A stretch of 64,000 nucleotides of DNA, from assembly GCA_002099365.1 (NCBI GenBank), contig MSED01000006.1, positions 558,001 to 622,000 on the forward strand, in the 5' to 3' direction. Position 1 is the stretch's first letter. The number at the start of each line of letters is the position of its first letter. Shown piece by piece: positions 53,276 through 64,000 of this stretch. The notes beneath the pieces were generated by a model. It was not told where the DNA came from, ran no database searches, and saw only the letters and a program-made list of their open reading frames with translations. Made by a program: the position numbers and the translations under genes. The DNA is from Phialophora verrucosa. Lineage: Eukaryota; Ascomycota; Eurotiomycetes; Chaetothyriales; Herpotrichiellaceae.

Positions 53276-56200
53276 CTAAGTCTGCTCGTCCCCATTGATA
53301 AAGTCGTCAAAGTGTTTGGATACGTTATCTCCATCTTCCAGCTCTCCATTGTCGTTGGCCGAGTCATGACTCGCACTTCGAATCATGTCCAGCGCCTCAC
53401 TCGCATGACTGGCTTCCTGTTCTAGACTGGGTACAGCATCGTTACTGGCGTCTCCGTCCGGATTGGTCATGTCCATGAACATGTTGTCGGACTCGAAAAC
53501 CGGCGGAGACGCCTCCCTGGTAGAATCCGGTACACTCTCAGATGCGTTGGCGAGTCCATTCCGGAGATCATCCTCAGCATCAAGACCTAGCCCGGCGTTT
53601 GGTCGAAACATCGGGAATGATGGGTCATGGTTGCGTTCTCCTGCACTGTCTCCACCGAAAGTTGGCATCATCGGATCCCTCAGCCCATCCTGCGGTGGGT
53701 CCCTGGTCGGACTGAACAAGGAAGGCGAGTTGGGTGAGAAGGGAGAAGGTCGGTGGTCTGCGTAAGATGTCTCTGACATAAAGCCAGCTTCGTAGGTCCT
53801 GCTGGGTCCTGCATTTTCATTTGATTCTTGTCTCTGCATCGCAGAGGAACCTTCCGCATTGCCGTTCTGCCCAGGACTGGCAGCAGAACCAGGTGCCGAT
53901 GGTGACTGAGTTGATGGCTTGGGCAGGAGAGGTCCCGTAACAAACGATTCTTGCGTTTTTCTGCGTACATACGTTTTGGTCCGTAGGTGGGGAGGCAGAT
54001 CTTCAGGCTTCTCAACGCCTAGCTCCTTCATCAGCTTTTGCTGCTTTGTGGGGCGCGGCTTTCTTGTCGACAAGCTCTGGTCCAGAATTGGCGGTGGCTC
54101 GGGAGCAATGGGTTGCCACTTGTGCAGCTCTTGCCTGAAAACGTTGGTCTCGAAGGCGAGCAGAACCTCAGCTCCCTCGATCTTCCGCAGGTAGAACAGC
54201 ATTTCTGGCATCTCCTCGATGGTCCTGCACAGTTGGTTGCCGCTGGTATACTGCATGAGAAAGTCACGGAACGCCTGGGCTTTGTCGATAATTCGTTTCA
54301 AGAGCTCTTCCTCCTCGGGCTGGAATGGCAGATCTTGGATTTCATCTTGCCAGGATTGGAGGTCTTCCAGCTTCGGCCGGGCCGCGTCTCGAGGTATCTT
54401 GACCCGCCAGTCACAGATGGGACAGGTGAACGTCTCGCATTCCTTCACTTTGCCTCTGGCAAGCTTCAAACATTTGGCATGGTACCTGTAAAAGATCAGC
54501 AAAGAGCCAGCCGTGCCATAGAAACTTCACTCACCAGTCGTGACAGATCTCGCACTCAATCATGAGTCCGGCCTCTGGCTGTCTACAGATACAAAAGACT
54601 GGTTTCTCCTCGTCGCCAAGAACGCCCTTCTCCTGTCCGTCGGTCGGTGTGGCTTCCCGCGATGCAGGCTCAACCGGAGGTCTAAACGTATCGTTAAGAT
54701 CGAAGCAGAAGCCATTCTTTTCCTCCACGAACTTCATGTGCTGTTCCAGAATGTGCAGTGGTGCGTTTGCCTTGCCGAACAACTTCTTACCCTTCCTCAT
54801 CCAGTCTTCGTGGCGCCTCAGTTCTTTCTCTAGGTCGGCAGCACCATGCGGTTTACCATTGAGGTCTTCCAGGCTCTTGACAACGTCTCGAACATGAGCG
54901 TACATGGGACGCTTGCGAAAATCCGGATCGTGACTCCGTTCAACCAAAGTGATGATCTGGCGCTTGGCTTCGCGGTTCTTGGCAAGGATGGCATCCATCT
55001 GCTCCAAGGTATCCTTGTTGACAGGGAAGGCTTGAGTCTGGGTCTGGGCATGTAGCGATTCCAGCTGAGGGTAGTGAACGTCCTCGGCCCCCATGACTTC
55101 CCTGGCCTTGATCTCCCAAAATTCGCCTTGCCTAACCACTTCAGTGAGGAAGAGGACTTCAGGCATCTGTGGCGCCGTCTCGAGCTCGCTGGAACGCCTC
55201 AGAAGTTCTTTGCATTCGTCGAGCGTCTTGGACTGCACCTCCTTCTGGACCTGGCGGACCTCCTCGAGCCAATGCGTTCGTGCGTGGACTTGTTCCAGGC
55301 TGGTAAGTTCGGGCATAGCAGCCATAAAGCCGCGACCTTCGTCAAGTATGGTCTCCAGCTCCTCGGCCGTGGGGTTATTCAGGCCACTCAAGATACGCTT
55401 TACGGTGGCTCGCCACTCGTCGATCATCGTCACCTTTTCTTTCAGGTTCTCAAGCTGGGGTGCGCTAAAGCCGAGTTGCTCTCCATCCTCGATCAGCGCC
55501 TTCATACGTTCCAAAGTCAACTGAGGCTCAGCGTCTTTCTCATCTGCTTTGCCAGTCCGGAGCGAGGAGCGACGCCATGCCTTCTCATTCTTGCGCCGGT
55601 TCTGTTGCTTTCGCGTGAGGTACAGGTTCGCTTCATCAACCCACTGATCGCACTTCTTAACGAAGTCGGCCAGGTCATCTAGACCCTTTAGAGGATATGG
55701 TATCTTCTCACCTTCACTGAGAAGTGTGTGCATGGCCTTAAGCGCAGGTCGGGCATCGTCGGCTAATAGTGCATCAAACTTCGCTTCCCATGTCTCGGGC
55801 ACATTGGCTTTATCAACCACTTTCTGCACAATGCTGCTCAGCTCGTGGTTAGTGTACCGCAAGAGGAGACTGTGATTCGATCCTTTCAAACGTTCCTCTG
55901 GGGTGTCTGCGCAGCATTCGGCGACTTCGGGGTGCAGTAAGCACGTCACTTTGCCACTACGGTGACATCGGAACTGCGAGAGATATGAGAATGCTTTGCA
56001 ATAACAGCACTGGTACTCTTCCTCCTCAAGCTCGGTATTCTCGATCTTGATAATCAAGCCGCAAGCCTCAGATGGTTGCTCAGCCAGGGTGTCGAAGGTG
56101 CAGTCGTCATGTGGGAAGTGCCGCTTGTGCATGGCCACGAAATTCTCACGTTCTGCCAACTCGCGATTTCGGGTTCGTTCCAGAGCTGGACCTAGCCACT

Positions 56201-58714
56201 TGGAGGTCTTAATTGTGGTATCTGACGCTGCAGCCGTGAAGAGCAATTCATCATGAGAAAAGCATGGTTGACGACGGAACTCTTGTAGCCGCTGGACGCC
56301 TGCCTCACCAAATGGCTCCCAGTCTGCAGGAGCAAAGTTGACGGCTTCGTTGAAGTTGAAGCCATGGTTGAAGCCGGCATGGTATGCTTGAGGAAAGGTG
56401 ATAACAAATTGACCGGCACGTTGATCAAGCGCGTAGACCTCAACTCCGGCCTTCCTCAGTTGATTAGGCGGAAGGATCGTAACCAGCTGAAAGAGCAAGT
56501 CAGGCTGCGTCTCAAACAGCTCTGGAACCGCTTTCCGCATGGCGTCCTCGAAGCGATAAGCATCCTTACCAGGAATGCCATACCAGGTCTTGGTAGCCCC
56601 AAAATGCTGATAATTCGCGGAATAAGCATAATGATCCTCGTTGTGCCAACAAAAGGTTGAAAAGCACATGCCGACATAGAGCCAAGGAACCGTCATGCCC
56701 GAGATATCACCTTTAATGTGTCTGAACAACGACTCTTCCAGGAATGGCATAACGTTGAGATTCCAGAGGTCCTTCGAGTAAGGGTTGAGTGGGTTCTTTT
56801 CGACCGTCGGGAAGCCGCTGCCGTGCGTGGTCGAGTGAATATCTGCCCCGTACTCGACTTCAACTGACTCGGTTATGTCCTCGACCAGCCTCCAGAATTC
56901 GCGTTCGACATCGTCCTCGGTCGGCTTGCGTTGCGTATTGGTGACAGGGTCGAATTGCATCCGGGCTGAAAAATAGTGCTCCTTGAAGTTGTTTGCCTTC
57001 TCTTGGAACTGCTTCAGAGAGTAGATACTACCCTCCTCAAATCCGTAATCGTTGGTGCCGACCAGACACTTGGGACAGTGCCAGTCGTACTCTGGGAGGG
57101 AGGTCACGGGCGGGTCGACACAATTCCTATGGTAGCCCAACTCGCAGCTATCGCACACCAGAATGTTCTCCTTGTTGTCTGATTTGCCGCACTTCTCGCA
57201 CTTCTCCCCATGCCTCCGCTGTACAGGCTTCGCGCGAACTTGAGGCGTAGTAGGACGCATCGCAGGAATATGGTTGCCCGGAATGGTTGGCATCACATCC
57301 TTTTTAGGCCTCTTGCTTCTCCTGCCGTCAGGGCCATCCGCGTCGCCATCCATGCCCTCTGAGCCCGACTCGCCATTAAGACTATCATGGCTCAGGGTCC
57401 GTTTCAGAGGGTTGGAAGTACCGTTTGGCATTGGACTTGCTGTGTTACGTATTGTCGTAATTGTCGGTCCATTGATAGGCGGGAAAGACTGAGCCGGACT
57501 TTGGCTTGGTGGCGGCACGCCGTTAGATTCCTTTTTGACGACGGGCGGCGGAAGGGTGTTGACAGCAGTGAAACCTGAGGGACCATTCACCGCGGTGAAC
57601 CCACTATTCACAGCAGTAAAGCCAGAAGACGACACGGGTCTCGGTTGGGTCGCTGGGGTCGGTGGCGGTATCGAGGGCATCGGCGGCGGCTGTTGAGACG
57701 GACCTGGGGCATGTTGCGTTTGTGGGGGTAAGGACGTAGCCGGTTGAAGATGCGGTGAGTTTAATCCCATGACTGGCGGTGCAGATTGTGATGGAGGCAT
57801 GTGGTTGAGCATAGGGTGAGGAGGCATGACCGAGGGAGGGTAAGATCCCCCCTGCTCGTTCTGGAGTTGTTCCTGGACCCCGGGTTTGGCATGTCTCAAC
57901 CACTCTTCGTAAGGATAGAGCCACCGCTGGTAGGAGTTTTTGAGGGAGGTCGAGAGTGAGGACATGATTTTACCGCTGTATCCCAAATCTCGACCAATTT
58001 CAGCCCATTTCTTGTCCTTGCATACTCGCTCGAAACCACCTCGGACTTCGACGGCCTTCTTAAGCTTGTACAGATCTAGCGGGCGCTTGTCGACAGATGG
58101 GAAACGGTTCAGATGAGCGCCGTATTGTTTGTGGAACTTGGCCAGTTGGTCGAGGTAATTGAGGTTGGTTCGGTTGCCTGCATGGATTGTGAGGTCGCGC
58201 TCGTCAAATACACCATGGAACATTCTCACCTCCTTCAACCAGATTGATCTCCTGACGTCGAGTTCGAAAATGGAAGCGCTGTATAAAAGTCAGTTATGCT
58301 CAAACATTGGTTCGCCGTCGCTCCTACCTCGGTATCGATAGCAAAGTCCGGATTCCAGCTCTCAGGCGGGATGATCTTGCAGATGCCAAACTTGCTTGCC
58401 TTCTCAGAAATACTGCGAATATATTCCATCGGGTCTCGAAATTCGGCCTCGGTCGGTCTGAAGGTGGGCGCCTCAAGTAGATCATGAGGTCTCTTTCTTG
58501 TTGGCGGATCGCGACTTGATGGATGTCCTTTGCGCTCGACGGATCGCATGTCGAGCGGCTGTGCTCGACGAGCGCTGTAGGGAAAAATGGGAGTAGCCAT
58601 GCTGGCGGTGGGCGCACCAGCCATCCTTGATGCCGGGCCTGGCGTCGCTGATGACGATTGCTTTGCAGCCGCAGCATGTGGTGCGACACCACCAGTTGAA
58701 GGTGGAACGACCAT
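53276..58714 (-). CDS. kdmB: KDM5/JARID1-type histone H3K4 demethylase
   Basis: Four exons on the minus strand: 58328-58714, 58230-58278, 54535-58177 and 53276-54485, giving 1762 residues. Order of domains: JmjN (APTFRPTEAEFRDPMEYI, about residues 80-125), ARID (from about 146, NRTNLNYLDQLAKFHKQYG), PHD1 (about 469-515, CEKCGKSDNKENILVCDSC), JmjC (Fe ligands in WHNEDH near 657-659 and the His of AYHAGFN near 743), C5HC2 zinc finger (CCYCKAFSYLSQFRCHRSG, about 870-905), PLU-1 region, and PHD2 (about 1338-1390, CICRQPEAGLMIECEICHDW). Metal ligands are intact, so it should be an active nuclear demethylase of H3K4me3/me2. A repeated SGFTAVN motif occurs three times between ARID and PHD1. The intron at 54486-54534 splits PHD2 and makes the gene look like two. 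The C-terminal 330 residues are acidic and disordered. Confidence 0.95.
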
Positions 58715-59586
58715 GACTGCGACACAGGTCTGGGGAGATCTGACCAGGCGCAGGATATGCTTATTTTGATATTGCCCGAGTTTGTCGGTCACAGGTCGTA
58801 GGAGGGTCGAAATCGGCAGATGGAGGGTGGATACTAAAGAGACAAAGCTTGAATGTTGATACAGATACAGTGAGCGGAGGAACGAGTGGCAGGCGGGTGC
58901 CAGTAAGTCGGCAGCGGGTAGCCTCGTATGGAGCGCAGTCTTAGACTCGCTTCAAAGTGTTGTGAGAAGTGCTGGCAGCGCACTTCTGACCGCCGTGGCT
59001 CACATGCGGCACTGAACAGAGAGGCCTGGGCACGATCGTGTGGAGGAGGAAAACATAGACACAGAAGCAGAAGGATACGCCGGGCAAGAACGAGAGAGAC
59101 GAGAGGCTCCGATCAGAAGCACAGGGTAGCGCAGGTCCCAGACGAGTCACGATTGGCTGTTCCTGCAGTTCAGTGGCGTGTGCTCACGTTCCGGCGGACC
59201 AAAGCTCGCAGTAGTGCACACAAAGATCCCCGCTGCGCTTCGTAGCCGAATGCTGCGCCGTGCGGTCTCTTGCTCGGGAGGGTGTCAACAACCCCTCGGC
59301 AATGGCAACGCAAAAGAACCATTTACGGCATATCGCTACTTCAAAAGGACAAGTAGACAGTGTCAAGGAAGACAAAGCCCAATATGAGGCTCGGATAGAC
59401 TACTGATAAACCGCTCACGTCGTACAATCTGTGGCGCCTAACTTCCGTAGTGGAGCGAATCACGGATCGCCAGGTTCCCCTCGCCTTTTCGAAACGCGCC
59501 TCAGTGTCAACAACAATTTCAAGGCAACACAACAGAAGCATACGGTCTCGATTGAGACATCAGCTGAATCCCTCTCACGCCACCAG
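58715..59586. promoter_or_regulatory. Divergent intergenic region, KDM5 / SLX1
   Basis: About 870 bases between opposite start codons. No coding sequence or clear core-promoter element recognised; an open frame in phase with SLX1 extends upstream to 59431 but has no ATG. Confidence 0.45.
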
Positions 59587-60846
59587 ATGGAAATCAAACC
59601 TATCCCCGCGTTCTACTGTTGCTATCTCCTCCGCTCCACAGTTCGCCACGCGAGCACCTATATCGGGTCAACACCGGACCCAGCGCGCCGCCTTGGCCAA
59701 CATAATGGCAAAGTCAAGGGCGGCGCTGTTCGCACATCTCGGTCAAGCTTGCGACCCTGGGAGATGGGCTGCATCGTGGCCGGCTTCCCGTCAAACATTG
59801 CCGCCTTGCAGTTCGAATGGGCCTGGACCAATGCTCACCTGACCCGGCATATTTCTCTCGATCAGCGCATCTCATTTGCGACCACACGCACCAAGACTTC
59901 GAAATCCGGCAAAGTGACCAACAGACCGGGTAGGCCAAGGAGTTCATTGATCGAGAGGTTGTCCAATCTCCATCTTTTGCTGCGAGTGCCCTATTTCTCC
60001 AAATGGCCACTTGAGGTTCGCTTCTTCAGCGAGGATATGTACCGGACGTGGACCACCTGGTGTGGTCGTGTGGACACGAATATTCGGCCTGGTATAAAGG
60101 TGATCTTGGATCCAGCGCAGCCTCAGGAGGAAGAAGAAGACGATTTCTCTTCTGCCCAGCCCCAGGCGAGCCAGAGAAGGAAGAGGAGGGCTGAGCTGAT
60201 CGGAACCGGGGGGCCTCATGGTGTCGATCCGACATATGCCCGACTGAGAGGTGTTTTCGAGAAGAGCCAATTTCTCCTCGACGACGGCGATGACCAGAAA
60301 TGCTCTTTATGCGCTGCAAACATCGACCTCCACAAGAGTCTTTTTGTCATCTGCCACATGGAACATTGCCAGAGCATTTCTCACGTCACATGTTTGGCCG
60401 ATGCATCACTGCAAAGAAATCAGTCAGCCTCATCTATCATCCCAGAAACGGCAGCATGTCCTTCATGTACAAAGGAAAGCCCTTGGGTAGAATTGATGCA
60501 ACAAGTCACGTTAAGGAACAGAGGAGTGAAAGAGGTAAGGAAACTCTTGGGCAGGAAGGGGAAGAAATCCACCGCAGCAGTTGCGGCGGAGATTATGGAG
60601 ACCTACAGCGAAGGCAGCGATTCGGACGGAGAGGAAGAAACACTTACGGCAAAACACGTGGTCGATGAGGGATACCAGCTCAGTTCTGATGACGACGAGA
60701 GATTATCCATTGCATCTACAGATTCCTTCGTCAGCGGAACTTCCGACCACGAAGCTGGACGGAAGCCAAGATCTGTCGCTGCCGCTGGAGAGCGCCCAAA
60801 AGTAACGCTAGAGAGGGTCATAGAAGATAGCGAAGATGAAAGGTGA
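59587..60846 (+). CDS. slx1: Structure-specific endonuclease subunit SLX1
   Basis: Intronless, 419 residues. The GIY-YIG nuclease domain is at residues about 8-90: FYCCYLLRS, STYIGSTPDPARRLGQHNG with the catalytic Arg, and LRPWEMGCIVAGFPSNIAALQFEWAW with the metal-binding Glu. A helical linker (SLIERLSNLHLLLRVPYFSKWPLEVRFF) follows. A RING-like zinc domain spans about residues 239-293 (CSLCAANI, ICHMEHCQSISHVTCLAD, CPSCTKE). The C-terminal 100 residues are acidic and Ser-rich. With SLX4 it cuts branched DNA such as Holliday junctions in the nucleus. The true start is the ATG at 59587; nothing upstream in frame supplies another. It converges with the thymidylate kinase gene, 50 bases between stops. 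Confidence 0.95.
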   Translation: MEIKPIPAFYCCYLLRSTVRHASTYIGSTPDPARRLGQHNGKVKGGAVRTSRSSLRPWEMGCIVAGFPSNIAALQFEWAWTNAHLTRHISLDQRISFATTRTKTSKSGKVTNRPGRPRSSLIERLSNLHLLLRVPYFSKWPLEVRFFSEDMYRTWTTWCGRVDTNIRPGIKVILDPAQPQEEEEDDFSSAQPQASQRRKRRAELIGTGGPHGVDPTYARLRGVFEKSQFLLDDGDDQKCSLCAANIDLHKSLFVICHMEHCQSISHVTCLADASLQRNQSASSIIPETAACPSCTKESPWVELMQQVTLRNRGVKEVRKLLGRKGKKSTAAVAAEIMETYSEGSDSDGEEETLTAKHVVDEGYQLSSDDDERLSIASTDSFVSGTSDHEAGRKPRSVAAAGERPKVTLERVIEDSEDER

Positions 60847-60896
60847 CAAACCTGCTGATCCGAACGTCCCACTGCCATTCCTTTCCATTCGTTCAC

Positions 60897-61632
60897 CTAA
60901 GACGCCGTCTCAAGCAATGGTCCCAGCTTCTCGAAGCCGTTCGAAGCCCCTGGAGGATTTTCTATCACCCCTTGAACAACAGCTTGGATGTCAACAGCAA
61001 CCTGGTCGATGGTCCTTCCGGCGTCGACTTGATAGACCGTGATGTCCAGTCTGGCAAACAAGTCCTTGAACAGAGCCCGAACACGCGTTTGCATGTCTTC
61101 CTGCTCGTACCTCTCGGCTCCATACCCACCGCGTTTGGCAGCATCTGTAGAAGAGATGTCCAGAAAAAACAGTAGGTCAGGTTTGAGGAGTCCGATTTCC
61201 GGATTCCAAGCCCAAGAGAGTGAGAGATCTGGGTTGTCCTTGGCGGCTGAATATACAGCTCCGGAGAAAGAGTACCGATCGACTATCACGTTCAATCCAC
61301 TAAGCAGATCCGACCTGATAGAATTGATAGCTTCCCATCTGTTGGCGCTGAAGAGCAAGTGGATAGAGTGGTCGTCTTGCTGGGCTTGGCCAGTCAAATA
61401 GCTATTGATCATCTGTCCTGTCGGCGTTGTCCGGTCTGTGAATTGTTACCAGCTGAGGGATCACCAGCGCACCAGCGAGCAAACCTGGAAATTTGGTATA
61501 CCGAACGCGTTGACCTTGCAGTCGAAGGAAGTCAAAAAGGCGTTGGCACTGACTGGATTTCCCCGAGCGATCAAGGCCTTCAACAACTATGAGCAAGCCT
61601 CTTTTCGAAGCGGCGGAAGAAGGAAACGCCAT
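60897..61632 (-). CDS. cdc8: Thymidylate kinase
   Basis: Two exons, 61485-61632 and 60897-61435, with a 49-base intron, giving 228 residues. It phosphorylates dTMP to dTDP. The P-loop reads VEGLDRSGKSSQ, then RVRYTKFPDRTTPTGQMI joins across the intron with the dTMP-binding FPDRxTxxG motif. NVIVDRYSFSGAVYSAAK is the DRY/H motif, and the lid region contains KRGGYGAERYE. All catalytic signatures are present. The gttt donor is weaker than others nearby but the frame and motif demand it. Confidence 0.95.
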
Positions 61633-62213
61633 GACCGCCTCTCTATGACGATTCTTAGGTCTAGCCAAACACGGGTATGTGGAAAAAGGAGAGACAGCAC
61701 GCGCAGTAATGGGAGCTTGAACTGATGTTGTGACTGACGGTTTTCAGAGGAAGTTGTGGTGATCACAGTGGTGGACTTTGGTGTGGCTTCGGTTTCTTGC
61801 TCCGGGCGATCACTCGATCACATCGCTTATTGTACATTCCATACTCTGTCTGTGTTATACCCCCGAAGTTGGACCGGAGGACACATCAACCCCCTCAGTG
61901 TGTTTCGCAAATACTACTTACTGGGTACACAGTGTGGTGAGGATCGAGAAAAGGCACATGAGAAAGAAAGCGACTTCGTGCACCGCATCAAACCCTGGTA
62001 GACAACTTGTGCAATTTTCTATTGTCTGCAACTATATCTTCATACTTTCCACTTGGTTTCTGCTTGGAGACGGTCTGCCAAAAGGAGCAGACCTAGAGGC
62101 TAAAGCCCGTAGGTGTCAGAGGACGCTTCTGCGTCTGTATGGGCAGGATGGCTTCGCGTAGTCTGTTCATCAATAGCTCGAAGCAGCCTTCACGAATGCC
62201 TGATTCCAGCTCA
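61633..62213. other. Intergenic, 0.6 kb
   Basis: Promoter side of thymidylate kinase and 3' end of the CAF-1 gene, both on minus. Nothing recognised. Confidence 0.5.
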
Positions 62214-64000
62214 CTAGTCAATTAGAATCCACCTCTTCTCACCCTCCTTAGCACTTCTTCTCTCCGCTATCCCCTCAACGGTATGCTTGATTGCATCTTT
62301 GGTGCATTTCGGAAATTGCGTCTTCAGTACCTCGAGCAATCCCACCTTGGTCAGAGTGCTCCCAGACACTGCCGCTTTGAATGCTGGCAGGAGTTCTGGA
62401 GGCACGAGCTTGACTGGTTTTCCGCCTGCGGCCGTCTTTGCTTTGACCACGAGAATATTGTTCTCCGATTGGCCAGCGTTTGGTGCATAGTTCTGGAATG
62501 CTGATAGAGACCCCAAGTTCCCACTGTTCGGATCAACAGTCATCAGGGGCAGACGAGGTGGCTGCATCGCAGCACATTGTTGTGATTTCTCCTCTCGCTT
62601 TACCGGGCTCTTCTTGCCGATATCTGACCAGTGTGCTGACGAGTACGGATCGATTGGAAATCTGGTCGAATCGTGCAGAACGTCCATGCGATAGAGCGAC
62701 AGGTCAAATCCATTCTCCAGAGGAAAACTTCCATCTTCCCAGCACAGTCCACTGCACTTTGGTTCCATGTTCCCAACAACCAGCGGCCGCTTTGTCACAT
62801 CGTCCTCGTCGTCAAGGAAGTCCTCCATTTCCTCGTCACCGTCTCCGTCCTCTGACTTCTCATCATCATCCAAGATCTCTTCATCACCTTCTTCCGGTTC
62901 CTGCCACTCGGCTTCGCTATCGTAATCATAGTCTGTCTCCGGGAGACCCTTATACGATGGCTTGATGGCGAGTTTTCGTGTTGTGCGCGGTGAAACAGGT
63001 CGAGTGTAGGTTCCTTGGTAGGCAGGCCTCACATCCTCACGGTAAAACAGATACTTGTATGGAATGTTACCGAGAGGGCCTGTGGGATTCATCATATCAA
63101 TAGGTACAGTCTCTGAGCCGTTTATCTCGCTCAAGATCACCTTGACGGGTCGGACTTGACGCGTTCGTCGACGTTTCCGAAACCGGACATTGATCCTCTC
63201 GGGGATAGCATCTTGATCAAGTGCTAGTCCGTTTGATGTGGACGTCCTATTTGACAGGAATCGATTGTATGGTGCAAGTTGCATGTGCTCTTTGATGAAA
63301 AACGGCATGATGAAAGGTCTCGCGTCAGATTTGTTGTGCTTGGTGGACGGCGGCTTGATGTCTAGAGGCGGAGGTTCCATATCGACGGACGCAATCGAAC
63401 TTCTTCGGGATGGAGTGGTGCCTCGAGAGATATCCTCACAGTCACTAATTGCTGGCGGAGTGGAGGCAACTGTGGGTTTTCCAAAGAATGCCCCGAGCCG
63501 CATTTGAGCCTGCATAACTGTTAGCATTGAGACTGAGCTGGGAGCTAGAGGACATTATACCCTCTCTTTTTTGAGAGACTCGGCCTCTTTTCTCTGCCTC
63601 TCTGCCTCTCTGGCTTGTTTCTCTGCGTCTTTCTCACGCTTCTTTTCTTCTTTCACTTTGCGTAGAGCCTCTTTCTCTTCTTCTTTGCGTTTTCTCTCTT
63701 CCTCTTTCTTCGCTTTTTCCTCATCTTTCTTCGCCTTGGCTTCGGCCTTTAACCTTTCCTTTTCTTCTTTCTCTGCTTGTTTGATAGCCTTCTCGGCTTG
63801 CTTCTCCGCAAAGTTTTGTTTGGGCTTCTTGCCGGGTGCAAGTGCCATGTGGGTTTCTTTGGCTGGGCTAGCGGTAGGCGTAGAGCCTAACTCAGTTAAC
63901 GGAGTATGCTGGTCACTTGGCTCCTGTGAAGTGGTGGGAGACTGCAAAACAGTGAGAGGACTACTCTCTAGCTGTGCTGTAGAAGCGGAAGAAGAGTAGT
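62214..64000 (-). CDS. rlf2: Chromatin assembly factor 1 large subunit (CAF-1 p150/Rlf2), 5' partial
   Basis: Exons 63561-64000 (cut by the window edge) and 62214-63509, with a 51-base intron; the open frame runs to the last base, so the N-terminus is missing. A long Lys/Glu/Arg-rich coiled region (KQAEKEEKERLKAEAKAKKD and onward) is the KER domain that binds DNA. The intron join gives ERAQMRLGAFFGKP, where QMRLGAFF matches a PCNA-interacting QxxLxxFF motif. Next come the RPFIMPFFIKEHMQLAPYNRF block typical of the family, then the acidic ED domain (EEILDDDEKSEDGDGDEEME) with YDYDSEAEWQEPEEGDEE. The C-terminal winged helix ends RSAKEGEKRWILID. The protein deposits H3-H4 behind replication forks. 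Confidence 0.93.

Noticed and set aside
59431..59586. N-terminal extension of SLX1
   Set aside because: No ATG in this stretch, and the GIY-YIG domain starts directly after the ATG at 59587.
1..64000. CRISPR array, rRNA genes or intact transposase
   Set aside because: No regularly spaced repeats, no rRNA-like sequence and no transposase or reverse transcriptase motifs were seen; the organism is a fungus.

Overview
The window is nuclear DNA from a filamentous ascomycete (Pezizomycotina). Most genes carry short introns of about 46 to 90 bases with GT-AG ends and CTAAC/CTGAC-like branch sites. Genes lie on both strands without operons. The conserved ones (CDC12-class septin, PWP2, CYK3, SLX1, CDC8-type thymidylate kinase, CAF-1 large subunit, KDM5-type demethylase) are fungal orthologues. 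I cannot fix the genus; a black-yeast or Dothideomycete-like relative is only a guess. Exon coordinates were worked out by hand from splice signals, reading frame and family alignment.

Layout. 0.3-2.0 kb: an ACS-family MFS permease (-). 4.2-7.7 kb: a CYK3-like SH3/transglutaminase-like cytokinesis protein (+). 9.1-13.2 kb: a small-molecule methyltransferase, an alpha/beta hydrolase and GTP cyclohydrolase I (all +). 13.9-15.4 kb: an uncharacterised secreted protein (-). 16.9-18.3 kb: a Nudix NADH pyrophosphatase (+). 18.6-25.0 kb: a METTL25-like methyltransferase, a small zinc-finger protein and PWP2 (all -). 25.3-27.5 kb: septin (+) and a gamma-glutamylcyclotransferase-like protein (-).

27.5-50 kb is more accessory. 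It holds a sugar transporter gene broken by an internal inversion (29.4-31.4 kb), a large membrane glycoprotein, a catalytically dead aspartyl-protease-like membrane protein, an active secreted aspartic protease, a secreted protein with a duplicated exon, a lipase of bacterial I.5 type, a possible RidA-family relic, a WW-domain protein, and an AT-rich stretch with RIP-like decayed repeats (48.7-49.6 kb).

50-64 kb returns to housekeeping genes: methylenetetrahydrofolate reductase (-), a KDM5 H3K4 demethylase (-), SLX1 (+) convergent with thymidylate kinase (-), and the CAF-1 large subunit (-, cut by the window edge). Several of these act in DNA replication, repair or chromatin, and GTP cyclohydrolase and MTHFR both belong to folate metabolism, but nothing in the sequence shows that they are co-regulated.

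The most striking observation is the transporter gene. Its first and last thirds read on + while its middle third (about 740 bases) reads on -. Flipping that block restores the canonical domain order and an intron. An in-frame stop in the flipped block supports a pseudogene.
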